A stretch of 64,000 nt of DNA. It comes from Chamaecrista fasciculata (taxonomy: Eukaryota; Streptophyta; Magnoliopsida; Fabales; Fabaceae). Positions within the stretch are counted from its first letter, which is position 1. Every line of letters begins with the position of its first letter. Under the pieces are notes generated by a model that was given only the letters and a program-made list of their open reading frames with translations, did no database searches and was not told the origin of the DNA. Made by a program: the position numbers and the translations under genes. The stretch is from positions 1 to 64,000 of the forward strand of contig QANZ01049750.1 of assembly GCA_003254925.1 (NCBI GenBank), written 5' to 3'. Positions 1 through 16,690 of the stretch are shown one piece after another.

Positions 1-2066
1 TAAATTTCCACAAAAGAAAAAACCAAAAGCAAGTAAGAATATACAATGTGTATATTTTCTTAAAGATTCTACTAATGTGGTTGATAAAAATTTCTATCAT
101 AAGTACACAAGCATAAAGTTATATAGATTGTCTCCTTTAAATCCCAAAATAGAAGTTTTTACACAGGAATTTATCTGAAAAAGAAGGGAAAAAAAGTATC
201 TAACACCAATAACCACAATCTATCGAGAAATAGACAACCCTTTATTTCAAATATTTTACTTCAAGTCCATAATTAAATATTAGTAATATATTATCACAGC
301 TATGAAATTTTCAATGCTGAGGTGAGGTTAGAACTTTCAGATTGACAGATAACCACAAGATGTTTCATCATAGGCACCATGTAAGTATGATGTTCCACCA
401 AGTCCAAGAGTCCTAGATATTCCATAGAGGTGAGCCCAATGGCTTGAGTTCATAACATGGCTTCAGACCAATTTAGCAATACCCTGGGGAAATAAGGTAA
501 GTAGTAACACTAACAATACAAAGAGGGGCATGAAAAGTGACCAGATAAAACAAAATGCTGTCCCTTTGATTGCAGCAATGAAAGAGTATAAGTTCTGCCT
601 AAGTGCCTGAAATAAATTAGAAAGGAGGGACAAGGAGCTCCAGTAAGAAAACCGTCGACGAGTCTCAGAAAGATTGGATGATGTAGCAGTCAACACGACA
701 GTGCTGTTTAATTAAGATAGAGAAATATAATCCTCGTGACTATGTGCTAAGATAAGAAATCCAAAAGGCTAAATACTATCCCTGTGGAAATCTACATATT
801 CTAGAATATTTTTAGAAGACCATGTTAAGGGGAGAGAAACGAATAAAAGGACAAGGAGGAATCCACCCACAGCATCTGAAACAACAAAGCCAAAAGAACA
901 AGAACCCAAAAAGCTCTACATTATCTCTGCAATCCATCAATCCTCAAACTCGGGGAAAAATCATGTACTGAAAATTCCCAAAGAAGCCAAGAAAACAACT
1001 CCTTTGTAAGTTGTAACTAAAAGAGATCTGGGGGGAAATAATCCCACACCCCTCTCCTCTCTGCTTATACCCAAGCCCTAAGCCTCAAACCAGCAACCTC
1101 CTAGACAAAATGATTTCCCATCTTTGGAACTACAACACTTCCAATATTAGTCATCAGTTCTGCAGCTCTTCAGATGGAAAAAATGCAGAAATCTTGACAT
1201 TTTTGCCTTAGTCACAAATTTCTTGTTGTAAAACGTCTGCGATTCAGTTAAAAAGAAAGTTCCAATTTTCTGAAACGCTGAGCTTAGGGTCAAACTATCA
1301 CCAGCATGCTGTTTGTCCCTTCTGTTTTTGGATGGGGAAAAGGTATTACGAGAGTGTACATATGAAAGGGATAGAGACAGATGAGCTTATGACCAAATTA
1401 TCACAGTTGTAATAATTGAATGAATTATCTGTCAAAGGTGGGGGATGTTGTCGCTGGCATTCCACAGTTGTAAAATGCTAGTTGAGTACATCTTTCTACT
1501 CCAGCATATCAGATTTACTCAAGATTAAAACTGAGGAAGCCAGCTAATAACGCATGATGAGGCTGCACGAGACTAAAGATCAAAACTTTAACTCGTCAGA
1601 AGCCATAATCTTGAAAGGCAAAAGGAAGCTTCTTAGTTTTTTTCCCTTAATCGACCTAAGGTCCAAGGCCAAAAATGAACTATGAAGTAGACGGAGAGAA
1701 AGGGACCCTACTCGCGCATCAAAGAATCAATCACTATAAGATGAATTGCAAAATATTATTTTTTAGAAAGGACCTTGAAAATTAAGAATTGCCAACTAAA
1801 TATTCAAGCGTCCATCAGAAGATACAAAAATAAAATGGCACAAATTCGTGTTCGCCAAAAGGTCAAGCCCGTCCCTTGCTAATTGACAATTTCCAACATC
1901 TATTTAGAAAAAAAAAAAAAACTAAAACTAAGAAAATCGAACAGGAAGTCGGGAAGCTATCGAAATGTCTCAAATAGCACAATTGGGGAAAAGAAAACCA
2001 AACTAAATGCAATTCAGAAGGGGGAAAAACTGAAATCAAGAATGATTCCAGAGCCAATTAACTAAC
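1..2066 (-). other. Probable first intron of the SAGL1-like gene
   Basis: This AT-rich stretch shows no exon matching the expected kelch or F-box sequence. A 77-codon open frame at 696-463 (-) encodes a hydrophobic C-terminus but has no support as an exon. No repeat structure was seen. Confidence 0.4.
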
Positions 2067-2129
2067 CAGTGGAGCTTGAACTCGAGAGCTCCTCTGAGCA
2101 TTCGCAGAGTGTTCAACTATTTGGTTCAT
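2067..2129 (-). CDS. First coding exon of SAGL1-like F-box/kelch-repeat protein (partial, leaves window at left)
   Basis: Reading down from the ATG at 2129, 21 codons end at 2067, followed by a GTTAGT donor. The peptide starts MNQ and ends NAQRSSRVQAPL. I recognise this as the N-terminus of the family of Arabidopsis At1g55270 (SAGL1), whose protein starts MNQ and runs through RSSRVHAPLV. Family members continue with an F-box and kelch repeats and act as SCF substrate receptors; SAGL1 is reported to promote degradation of phenylalanine ammonia-lyase and to affect cuticular wax. None of those downstream domains is found between 2066 and 1, so the first intron should exceed 2 kb and the rest lies outside the window. 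The leader at about 2130-2450 is CT/GA-rich like other 5' UTRs here. The call rests on only 21 residues plus a good donor. Confidence 0.6.
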
Positions 2130-2459
2130 CTCAAAAGCAGAATCTCGCAGATGTAATGAGAGGCAGACGGAGATGCCTTGAATCAATATGAAGGCAAATT
2201 AAGCATGGTGGGTACAGATCAGAAGGTTAACCCTCAATTCTTGGAATCTGATCCAACAAACAGAAATGAAAAGATTGTGTTTTTCACATCTGAAACGGCA
2301 AAAGACGGCAAGAATCGAGAAATGAGTCTCTTATAGAAGAAGATTGAACAAGTCGTGAAGGCACCTCTCCCTCTCGCACTACTACCACTCTCCTCTCTGC
2401 TTGAACCATTCGTCTCTCCAGCTGGACCCGAAAACAACACCAACTCCTGATTTTCTTTT

Positions 2460-4196
2460 CTTTTCTTTTCTTTGGGCTTTTCATAGAAGCAAATTTAATA
2501 TTTAATATCTTTTAAAAAGTACTGCTCATTAAATGTTCTTTAAATTAAAACTTTAATACACACTGAAAATTTCCAATTCTCTCCTATTAACTGCTGCTTT
2601 AAATTAATCTTACTTATTTAAGCTTTTTTTTACCTATTGTGATCCACTTTTTGAGAGTTCACCGTTTTTTTTTTGAAAGTGACAGAATTAGCTTCTCTTG
2701 AAATCGTCTAAAATTCTTGCGACAATCTAATTCCTTGTATTTCATTTGCATCCCGCTAAGATAAATTGCTCGTTCCAACAAAAAATCAGAAATAAAAGAA
2801 ACATGTCACGACAAACAAAATGTTAATAGTAATAATCTCAAAATTATACTATGAATTTATTACAAAAGGTATTGCATATCGAATATAACATGAAAAGACT
2901 AAATAAGGACCAAAATATTAAACGACGTCTTAAATTTCAATGGCCTTCAGCCAAACTCATGAAAGAAATGCATACATTTAGTTCATCTGCTATGGATATC
3001 TCCGTTCGAATCAACATACAGAAAAATCGGAAATTTATTATTAAATTCTGAATTAGAGAAAATGTTATCACTATGTAAATACATATTTTTAAAGATATTG
3101 GAGCAAACAACATTGCTTCTTTTTTTTTTTAGGGGCCAAAACATTGCTTCTGTCTTCAAATATACATGTCGTATCTACATATAAAAACATTTCCTTCTGA
3201 TGGCATCGCCAATTTCAAAGGTCAGCGCATTGTTTCTAGTTAAATAATAAATAAACAAAAGTGGGGCCCAGAATCAATAAGTCGTTCATTACTATTGCCA
3301 AGATTTTCAAAGTGTGATTAGAATAACGTTTTGTTATGGTCCTCTGTAATTAATGTTACGGTTCATATTTCATAGGTCAACCTAACCCATCTTTGACGGC
3401 AAAGAAGATGAAGACAAGGGTTTTCAATTTTATTGCCTTTGAATTTCACATGCCTACTGCTTTGTCTTTTCTTGGAAAAGCATTATCATGGAAAACCATA
3501 CTTTTGATGGCAACTAGATAGGATTCAAGCACCATACATCTAATTAATCAGACAATGCCATGCCAATCGCACCAACGGACACACCACTAAGTTATCACTG
3601 TTTGTTTTTTCGAGCTATGTTGAAAATGAAACACTTCGAGTTGGGTTAAATGGGAACGATGATGCGATAGAAATGTTTCACAGTAAAAATTTGAATTTAT
3701 TCTTCGCCCACTATATATTACAAAACACAACCCTTGTATAACTCGTCAAATGGTGAATATTAGAATGGCAACACATTTTGGGTTGAAAGAACTTGATTAA
3801 TAGATCAGCAGATGCGGTTGAAAAGAAGACCTCTCCCTCTCCCACAAAATATTCTACAACCCGATTCCCTCCATAATTCTCACCTAAGGAAAANAAAAAA
3901 AAAAAAAAAAACTCCTAATATGTTAGTGATCGCCATTTCCCACCACCATTAGTTACACACCTCTCTATTAAAGTGGTAAAAATACCACATATATACCCCC
4001 ATGATAAATCCCCTCAATGATTAGCGTTGTAAACAGTACAAAATGATGGCTTAAAACACTAGAGGGCAAAATGACAAGAACATTAATAACCATAGACTTT
4101 AAAAGCAAAAAAGATAAAAGAGGGGGGGGAGGGGGGACAACCTATAGGTGTATTCCATCACCTACTACCCTAAGAATTCCCTACTTAAAGTCGATA
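2460..4196. other. Intergenic spacer between two minus-strand genes
   Basis: It holds the presumed promoter of the SAGL1-like gene (about 2450-2800) and the 3' UTR and downstream region of the helicase (about 3900-4196). A single N and an A-run lie near 3894, and a short G-rich run near 4121-4136. No gene was seen. Confidence 0.5.
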
Positions 4197-8645
<4,449 letters not shown>

Positions 8646-8744
8646 CTTGTTGAGAATTCTCCACAAAATTTTCAAACGAAATCCCTCCCTTTCCAAAAAA
8701 AAAGGGATTAGACCTTCAACTTTAAGCAGCAATAACAAGCCTCA

Positions 8745-9400
8745 GCTGGAGAAGAAAATTATTCTTCAAATCGCCAGAAAATACTACAAAGTTAACCCTG
8801 CAATTCAATGAAGTCCCATCAGCAACTAGAGATGACTGTTCCAACCCTATTGACAACTCGATCTCATAATTTTTATTTTTCTCAAAAAAAAAACGAATCA
8901 AACAAAAATAACAAAATGCAGGACAGTTGCACTGATCAGATGATGAACCGGAACAACGCAATGAACACATAAAACCAAAACCCATCCTGGAAATGAAAAA
9001 AAAAAAAACGCGTGCTTCATTCCTCTCGAATATTATCACCGAAAGAACAGAAGTGAGCACGAAATACATTATAGCAGAAGCAAAACCTGATCTGTGATGA
9101 CTAACGAAGCTAAATGGGTTCGGAAGTCACAAGGCCATATGCAACAAGAAAGCACCTAGGGTATGTATTGTTACCAAAACATGAATGAAGAAATACAGCA
9201 GAGAGACAATTAAGGGATAAGAATGACTCACCAGCAATATATTTGTAGAGACTAAAACCCTAAGATTGGTGAACAAACAAGGTGAGAATGGTAGAAAATC
9301 CAGAAACCCTAATTTGGTTGCTGACAGGCAGCGCCTTAGTTGGATACAAAAATATCTTCCTCCTTCTTCTCTCTTTTTCTCTCTCTCTCTTTGATTAACA
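8745..9400 (-). promoter_or_regulatory. Helicase 5' UTR with probable leader intron
   Basis: On the minus strand a leader exon from about 9400 to 9232 ends with a GTGAGT donor, and an acceptor with a pyrimidine tract ends at 8746. The second leader exon would run 8745-8646 to the ATG. The first exon is rich in GA/CT runs (about 9360-9392). The start of transcription is inferred, not seen. Confidence 0.5.
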
Positions 9401-9517
9401 AATTTAAACAACAAAAAAAAAATACCTTCGTTTTTTGTTTGGGGGGGAGTCAAATTGGCGTCAAAACCCAAAAGTGAATGAAATGAAATTCGGCTTCGCC
9501 GCGGATGGTTGAAACCC

Positions 9518-10502
9518 AAATTAAGGGGGAGTGGATCCTCTACCATATTATTTTTGGTGCTGTCTCTGCTATTAGGGAATCTGAGTCATTCATAAGATCC
9601 AATGACTTAAATAGTGCCATGTGTCAATTTTATTTTCTTATGTGTTCCACCCAATTATTTTCACTTGTTCCATTCGGCCATTCCTTTTCCGCCTCCATTC
9701 CACCCACTCATCCTTTTCCTGATCTCCTCCTTTTAAATCCAATGAATACAAATAAAAAAAAAAAAAAAATAGGAATCCGATGAATACTAAAAAAAAAAAT
9801 AAACAATCAAGTTGTAAAATTCTCTTCTTTCTTTCTCTCTGGCTTTTTACCATTTTTTTGGTTCATATATGGATCTGTGAATCTAAAGTAATAAAGAACT
9901 AAAGAAGGAAGCTATATGCAGAAAGAATGAAGGAATCAATCTCCACCCAAAAATGAATGAAAGAATTTTAAGACTAAAAAAAGTACCAGCACAGAAAAAA
10001 TCATTAGATTCCAAAGACATTCAAAAAGCGTCAAACACACTCCTCAAATCTGACTCGGTTTTCAGTCGTCTTTCGAGCTCCTCCCAACCTCGTCGGAGAG
10101 TTTCTCCCTCAAGCCTCGACTTCGCCTACTCTGCCATCTGCTCCGCCACTTTGATTTCTGCCGCAAGAATGGTCTCACCTTCCGTGACTTCCGCCTTCTC
10201 CGTCGCATCAGTGCCGTCGAAATCAACACCGTCTACCTCTGCCGCCTCCGCAACCACTCTTCCGCCGCCGATGAGAGTCGCTTCAACATTGAAAGGAGGA
10301 GAAAGAAGAACACGTGGGAGAATGAAACGACGAAAACAGAGAAGGAAAGGAACACGAGAAAATAATTGGGTAAGATGCATAAGGAAATAAAAATAGAAAC
10401 ATGGCATTATATGAGTCATTAGATTTGATGAATGGTCTAGATTTCTTCACAGCAGAGAGAGCACAAAAAAAGTATGGTGGAGGATCCACTCCCAAATTAA
10501 GG
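9518..10502. mobile_element. Mutator-like (MULE) non-autonomous element with GC-rich cargo
   Basis: The element proper is 9527-10493 (967 bp). It starts GGGAGTGGATCC and ends with the reverse complement GGATCCACTCCC. Identical 9-bp direct repeats AAATTAAGG flank it at 9518-9526 and 10494-10502. Terminal inverted repeats of about 160 bp are recognisable on both sides. A 9-bp target duplication with long TIRs is the Mutator signature. The centre (about 10020-10290) is much more GC-rich than the flanks, has strong triplet texture and keeps open frames on both strands, which suggests a captured piece of a host gene (Pack-MULE). I could not identify the donor. There is no transposase. It lies just upstream of the helicase leader. 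Confidence 0.85.
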
Positions 10503-10655
10503 CAAGTCCTTACATATTGCGGCTGGCGTCAATCTCATGATTGGCAAATGAACGGTCTAAATCTACACCCATCCTACCTGGCTACCTCTTCCTCCCAAAC
10601 ATGCCATGCTGTACCCATTTTTTTTCTTTTCTGTTTTTTTATTAGTATAACTTTA

Positions 10656-11075
10656 GGGCCTGTTTGGGAGCAACTGCATTTCAATCCAAGCTCATTCAAG
10701 TGTTTGGGAGCAACTGCATTTCAATCCAAGCTCATCCAAGTGATTGAGATGAGATGATGTTGTAATGGGATGAAATGAGATGATGTATTGGTGTTTGGAT
10801 GATTTTAGAGAAAATGATGTTAAATAGGGTGTGAAATTATATATAAAAGGGTATGTAATGATTGTAGTTGGTTGAAATAGATTTATAGATTTTTTTTAAT
10901 TTGTATAGGGGTAAAAATGATAGGAAATAATGAGATGAGATGGAGATGATGAGATGAGATGAGATGAGATGAGATGATAGGTGTGTGATGGTGGGTTGGA
11001 TGAGATGATGTTGAGATTATATGCTCTTGGAAAGCGTGAGGATGAGATATTTTTGGACGAAGGGTTTAGGGTCAA
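10656..11075 (+). mobile_element. MITE-like element C (GATGAGAT subterminal repeats)
   Basis: It starts with GGGCCTGTTTGGGAG and is filled with repeats of GAGAT/GATGAGATG on both sides of a core at about 10791-10930 (GTGTGAAATTAT, then TATGTAATGATTGT, then TTGTATAGGGGTA). A 39-bp segment is directly duplicated at about 10661-10740. The same core occurs in elements near 12.2, 14.6 and 15.9 kb. The start motif and subterminal word repeats resemble hAT-type MITEs, but I could not fix the right end or a target duplication. Confidence 0.6.
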
Positions 11076-11329
11076 TCTCATTGTTGCATTTTGGACTAAA
11101 AAATATAACAAATATTTTGCGGACCAAAATGCAACTCATCTCGTAATTTGAGTAAAAAATCTAATCATAAATAGTTTTATAACCAAAACAAATAGAAGAA
11201 CATTGAGACAATAAAAAACAAAACAACATTGCAATTTTTTAGCTACCAATGATTCAAACAAAAAAAAGATAACCAACACGTGGAAACTTGTGTATTTTCC
11301 CAACCAAAAAATAACTGTTATTTCTCCAT

Positions 11330-12135
11330 TATCTACAACGTATAATCATCGGATGATTTTGGACATGAATATAGAACAAAAAATAGTTTAAGGACCAAAA
11401 TGAAACTAATTGCATAGTTTGAGGAAAAGAAATTAAACAAAAAATAGTTTTAGGAGCCAAGGAAACTGAGCTCGTAGTTTGAGGATCAAAATGCTTATAA
11501 GAGTGAAGAGAATATTGTAACGAGAATACAAGAAGATTGTAACTTAAAAAATAATTTAAGGATTCAATTGTATATTTTACTCAAAACAAATAAAAGAATA
11601 TTGGGACTAAAAAAAAATAACAACATTGCAAATGAATAAAAATAATTTTTGTTTAATTAAGTTAATATAAATATATATAATACAATATATAACATTTTTA
11701 TATATATATTTGAGAATTGAGAATAAGAGAGAGAGGGTGAGAGAGATATAATATAATATAGGTCAAAGTGCACTTTTGGTCCCATAACTTTTACTCAGGT
11801 TTCAGTTTGGTCCCATTATTTTTTTTGTTGCACTTTTGGTCCCATATCTTTGCAAAAAGTTGCATATTTGGTCCCGTATCACTTTTGGTCCCATATCTTT
11901 TGGTNAAATTATAAGTGTAATAAATGAGGGTATATAAAATTACTATTTTGCCTAATTGTTTTTTTTATATTTGTATTAGAATATAGGTAATATAAGTATA
12001 TGAGTAGGGATAATTTAGTAAATGTAAGAGAAAATGAAATGATGTTGTGGATAAGATGATGATCTGAATGAGATGAGATGAAGACTCTAACAAATACCCA
12101 ACGATTACTGTTCATCCAATCCTAAGATGAGATGA
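11330..12135. repeat. Repeat mosaic: palindromic GGTCCCATA-type repeat and degraded C/D-type fragment
   Basis: At about 11762-11905 the phrase TTTTGGTCCCATA recurs several times (with an N at 11904). From about 11909 to 12110 there is a partial relative of elements C and D, ending in GAGATGAGATGAAG. No coding sequence was seen. Confidence 0.4.
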
Positions 12136-12142
12136 TGATTAA

Positions 12143-12555
12143 GGGTCTGTTTGGGAGACCTTTAATTTTAATCCAATTTCATCCAATCTCATCTAAATGG
12201 AGGGGATGAGATTATTTTTTAATTGGATGAGATGGGCTGATGTATTGGTGTTTGGGTGATTTTAGTGATAATGATGTTAAAGAGGGTGTGAAATTATATA
12301 AAAGGGTATGTAATAATTGTGGTTGGTAGAAATAAGTTGATGGATTTCTGTAATTTGTATAGGGGTAGAAATGGTAGGAAATAATAAGATGAGATGGAGA
12401 TAATGAGATGAGATGAGATGATAGGTGTTTGGTTGTGTTTTGATTGAAATGAGATTGAGATGAGATGATATTGGGAAGTGTGATATGGTATTGGAAATTG
12501 TGAGGATGAGAAAATTTTGGATTGAGAGTTAGGGGTCAATCCAAATCCAAGTGGA
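12143..12555 (+). mobile_element. MITE-like element D, relative of C
   Basis: It begins GGGTCTGTTTGGGAG and carries the same core as C at about 12247-12385, again flanked by many GAGATGAGATG words. Clear homology to C along its length supports a mobile family. The right end and target duplication were not determined. Confidence 0.6.
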
Positions 12556-13440
12556 TGAGATTATGGGCCAAAATAAAAATAATATTGGAATTATTTTTAA
12601 GAATACAATTTGGTCCATAAATTCGAAACTGTTCCAATTAATCAATCTCTAACATGTGTAAATGATAACTCGGGCCTTGTAGAAAACCCCAATCATTAAT
12701 AATGGGGTCTATTATGAAATTCAACGACAAAAAAATAACAAATAATAGTTTGAGGACCAAATAGCAAATTACAAAACAACACTAAATTGTAATAAAATGT
12801 GTGGTGAAAGGTTCATTTTNTAACTTAGATTGAATACAAATTAATTCAGTTAAAATCTCAAATACCAATAAGATAAAACATATAAAATAAAAAAACACCA
12901 TTTTAAACAATACACATACAATTATATTTGGAGGGAAACTGAAAACACCAACCTACGGAAACAAGAATAAATAAATAAAGCCTTTAACATGATTTTTTGG
13001 TTGAATTAAGTGAAAACGAATTAAATGAATTGATGAAGAATTTATACTTTTAAATATATATATTATAATTTGTGGTCAATATTTTTTTGGTTAAGATGAA
13101 TGGCAACAAATTAATTGAATAAATTGAGATTGTTTATATTTTAAAAAAATTAGCAACGGGTACTTAAAAAATATTGTCGTACTCGTGTTGGGTATGTATT
13201 TATATTTATATTTTATGAATACTTTTTGATATTTTTTTAAATTTTATAAAATATAAATTTTTATATTTTTTGTAAAATATTATAATTTTTTTATCTAATT
13301 TTATTTGTGTTATATTATGATTTCATTTTCTTTAGATTAATAAATATTATATTTATATTTTTATTAAAAAAATCATATAAGTTTATATTTTATATTGTAT
13401 TTAAATAAATGTTGTTGTATCTATATTTTATAATTTTTAA
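12556..13440. other. AT-rich spacer without visible gene
   Basis: Very AT-rich sequence with no exon-like stretch; one N near 12819. Nothing further could be supported. Confidence 0.4.
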
Positions 13441-13464
13441 AATTAACCTTATCTCGTGCTCGTG

Positions 13465-14790
13465 CAAGTGCATTTGATTATAATCTGTTCTGATTATAAT
13501 CGTAATAAGCATGTTCGTTTGCGATTTTTTTCTGATCAAATTATAATCATGATTTTTTTATAATCAAACACACTCAATTACACTTATACCCCTATACATA
13601 TACCTATAATTACCTATACTCTAATATATTCCATCACACATCACAAGGACAAAATTGTCATTTAACTGAATATTAGGCCAGTTTGTAAATACTTATTCTT
13701 GTATTGGGCTAAATTGTTTATTTTGCCCAAATAGTTTAGGAGTAAAATTGATATTTTAGCCATTGTTGTCTTCCTTCTCTCTCACCCCTCTCTATCGTCT
13801 CTCTCTCCATAGAGGCTGGATCTTCATCAGCCATGGCTGAAAAAATTCTCAGAAGAAAACTAGTTCATTTCGTTTCTCTTTCTCTGATTTACGAATTCGC
13901 AATTACACTAAACTCTACCATTTCGTATCAGCTATTATCGATTCTACAGAATCTGAAAATGTACATTGAACAATAGAAACTGAAAAAACTTCTCTCTCAC
14001 TATTCAAAGAAAATCAAACAAGAACAAGCTAAAAACTCTTGTCGTTTGACACAAAAGTCCCTCACAGAATGAATCGGCACGTTTTCTTCACCGATCCTGG
14101 ACAGATAAAAAAATTTCATATTAATCGAAGATGGGGGAGAAGGAGTGGTATGCCATTTGGTGAAACGGTGCGCCAAATTGAGAGAAAGCGAAGATGGGGA
14201 GAAGGAGTGGTATGCCATTTGGTGAAACGGTGCGCCAAATTGAGAGATTTATGCCAAATTGAAGGAAAATTTCGGGTCCATGTGCGCTTAAACGTTCTCT
14301 CTCATCTACTGCGAAACGGTGCACCATTTTCTTTGCTGGTGCACCAAATGTCGGGCAAAAATTGTACATTTTAGTCCTTTTGGTGCACCATTACGTAGGC
14401 CAAAATTCAACCGGTGCACCGATTTTGATAATCACCCCCGACTTGCACATGAAAATAATCAAATTTCATGTTTTTCAAGGCAAACAGTAACACATTTTGA
14501 TTTTTTTTTCAAACAACAATCACATCCAAACACACTTTTATTATAATCAAATCACATCTTACTTTTTCCAACTTTTTCTTCCATTTATACCCCTATACAA
14601 TTTATCAATTTCCTTACTTTTTATCTACCTACCACAATCATTACATACCCATTTTAATAATTTTACACCAAATAATTAACAATCATCCAAACGCCACTAC
14701 AAAAATAATCAACTTTGATTATAATCACACTACGATTATAATTAAAACAAATTTTATAAAAAATAGAAACAAACTGACCCTCAACATAAC
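13465..14790 (-). mobile_element. MITE-like element A (GATTATAATC family) with tandem-repeat cargo
   Basis: Both ends carry several copies of the palindromic 10-mer GATTATAATC. Read in reverse, the right part (about 14690-14545) carries the same core as C, D and B. The interior holds a roughly 62-bp tandem duplication at about 14133-14256 and six GGTGCACC or GGTGCGCC palindromes between 14167 and 14420. The whole element aligns with the reverse complement of element B. Subterminal palindromic words suggest a hAT-like non-autonomous element. The exact ends are uncertain. Confidence 0.6.
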
Positions 14791-15790
14791 AGTTCAGGCC
14801 AAAAAAAACCTCAACATAAAAATTTATTTATCTCATTGTGGTCAAAGTTAAATCTTATTAAGTTAAGTAGGTTGACCTGTCTCTCGTCAATTATATATTA
14901 AATATTTTATTTATGTTATATTTTAATTTTTTAAAAAATTAAAAATTCGTATTATAATAAAAATGAAGAAACAATAATATTTGTCAACCCAATTAATTAA
15001 TTTTTTATATTACAAATTTGTTCAGTCAACCCACACATTTGTGAGTTGTTTCTTAGATTTTGAATTTTTAAATTCACAAACACACAAATATGTTAGTTTA
15101 TGTATGTCACATTTTACATTTGCATGTTATTTATGATTTTTGAAGAAAAACATAAGGCGCCATCAAATTATAAATGAAAAAAACAAATGGTTTTCAAAAA
15201 AGTTAGTAGATAGTCCAATGTTTTAATAACCCGACAGGTCATTGAAAACCATGATACAAGATTATAGACACTTTTGAGAGTGGATTTAATTTTTAGATAA
15301 TGTGTTAAGTATCTTAAAAAATCTTTTCAGATGAAAGGTTGTCCTAAATTATTAAACTAAAATAAAATGGTATTTTTTTAATTATTTTAATTACCCCATT
15401 TTATTCAAGAAAGAATGAAATAAAATAATATTGATGAATTAGTGGTTAAAATCACACCTTATTAATCTAACACATATTTGCACAGAAAACGAGTAAACAT
15501 AACCCATATGTATTTTTTGAAATTTGTTTAACCAAAAGAAGAGGAGAAAAATAACTAAATAGAGAAAGACGTAAAAAAAAGTGAAACAAAAATGACAAAC
15601 AACCTTGGCTCAAAAAAAAAATGAGAAACAACCAAAAATCCTTATTTTAAGCTCCAAAATAAAATTCTGAAATTTTTATCAAATTATCTAGATCTATTAG
15701 TCATATTCAGTTTAAAAGAACAATGTAAAATAAAGAAACATACTTAAAAAAGAAATTGGAAAAATATTATAAGCACAAAACATGACCAGG
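14791..15790. other. AT-rich spacer between elements A and B
   Basis: No gene, exon signal or clear repeat structure was seen. Confidence 0.35.
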
Positions 15791-15792
15791 TT

Positions 15793-16690
15793 CCGTTTGT
15801 TTGCGCTTATAATAAAATCTGTTCTGATTATAACCAGAGTATGATTATAACCAAAGTTGATTATTTGTGTATTGGTGTTTGAATGAAAGTTGATTATTTG
15901 GTGTGAAATTATTGAAATGGATATGTAATGATTGTGGTTGGTAGGTAGAAGGGTATGGAAATTGATAAATTTTATAGGGATAGAAATGGAAGAAAAAGTT
16001 GGAAAAAAGTAGGAAAAAGTAAGATGTGATTTGATTATATAATCAAAGTGTATTTAGATGTGAATGTTGCTTTTAAAAAATCAGATTGTGTCACTGTTTG
16101 CCTTGAGAATCGTGAAAATATGATTATAATCGTAGGCAACTTGTGAGGTGCTTATTTGGTTTGGTCAACCATTATTATATTTTTGCCTCTGAATGCTGGA
16201 CCGAAAGGACTAAAGGGTAGTATTTTTTCAAATCAGGCCCCGACATTCGGTGGACTATCAAAAAAAATGGTCCACCGTTTGGCACAAGATGAGAAAAAAT
16301 GTAAAAAAACACTTTGGACCCGAAAAAAAAAATCAATGTGGCTAATTTCAGGTATTCGGTCGATCGAACGTCAAGTCGGGCATGATAGCATTCTCAGGTC
16401 GATATTCGGTCGACCATTTTTTGCATCGGTCGACCGAACGTCGGGTGTGATAGTATTCTCAAGTCAATATTCGGTCGATTGTTGATAAAATCGGTCAACC
16501 ATTTCAGGTAAATTACTATTTTAGCCTTGTGATGTGTTATTGAATGTATTAGAGTATAGGTAATTATAGGTATATATATAGGGGTATAAGTGTAATTGAG
16601 TGTGTTTGATTATAAAAAAAATCAAAATTATAATTTGATGAGAAAATAAGCACAAACAAACATGTTTATTACGATTATAATCAGAGCGCA
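15793..16690 (+). mobile_element. MITE-like element B (GATTATAATC family), inverted relative of A
   Basis: The left end (CCGTTTGTTTGCGC, then TTCTGATTATAA) matches the reverse complement of the right end of A; the right end (ATTACGATTATAATCAG) matches the left end of A. The core is at about 15878-16020. The interior includes GGTCGACC palindromes at 16408-16415 and 16428-16435 and a diverged tandem repeat of about 67 bp at 16374-16490. No transposase is present. Confidence 0.6.

Noticed and set aside
463-696. A 77-codon minus-strand open frame with a hydrophobic C-terminus.
   Set aside because: No family resemblance, its first codon is a TTG, and it lies where the long first intron of the SAGL1-like gene is expected. 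A splice from the exon at 2067 would not keep the frame.
9953-10390. A 145-codon frame that could be taken for a small gene.
   Set aside because: It lies inside the 9527-10493 transposon and runs into its inverted repeat; composition suggests captured sequence, not an intact gene.
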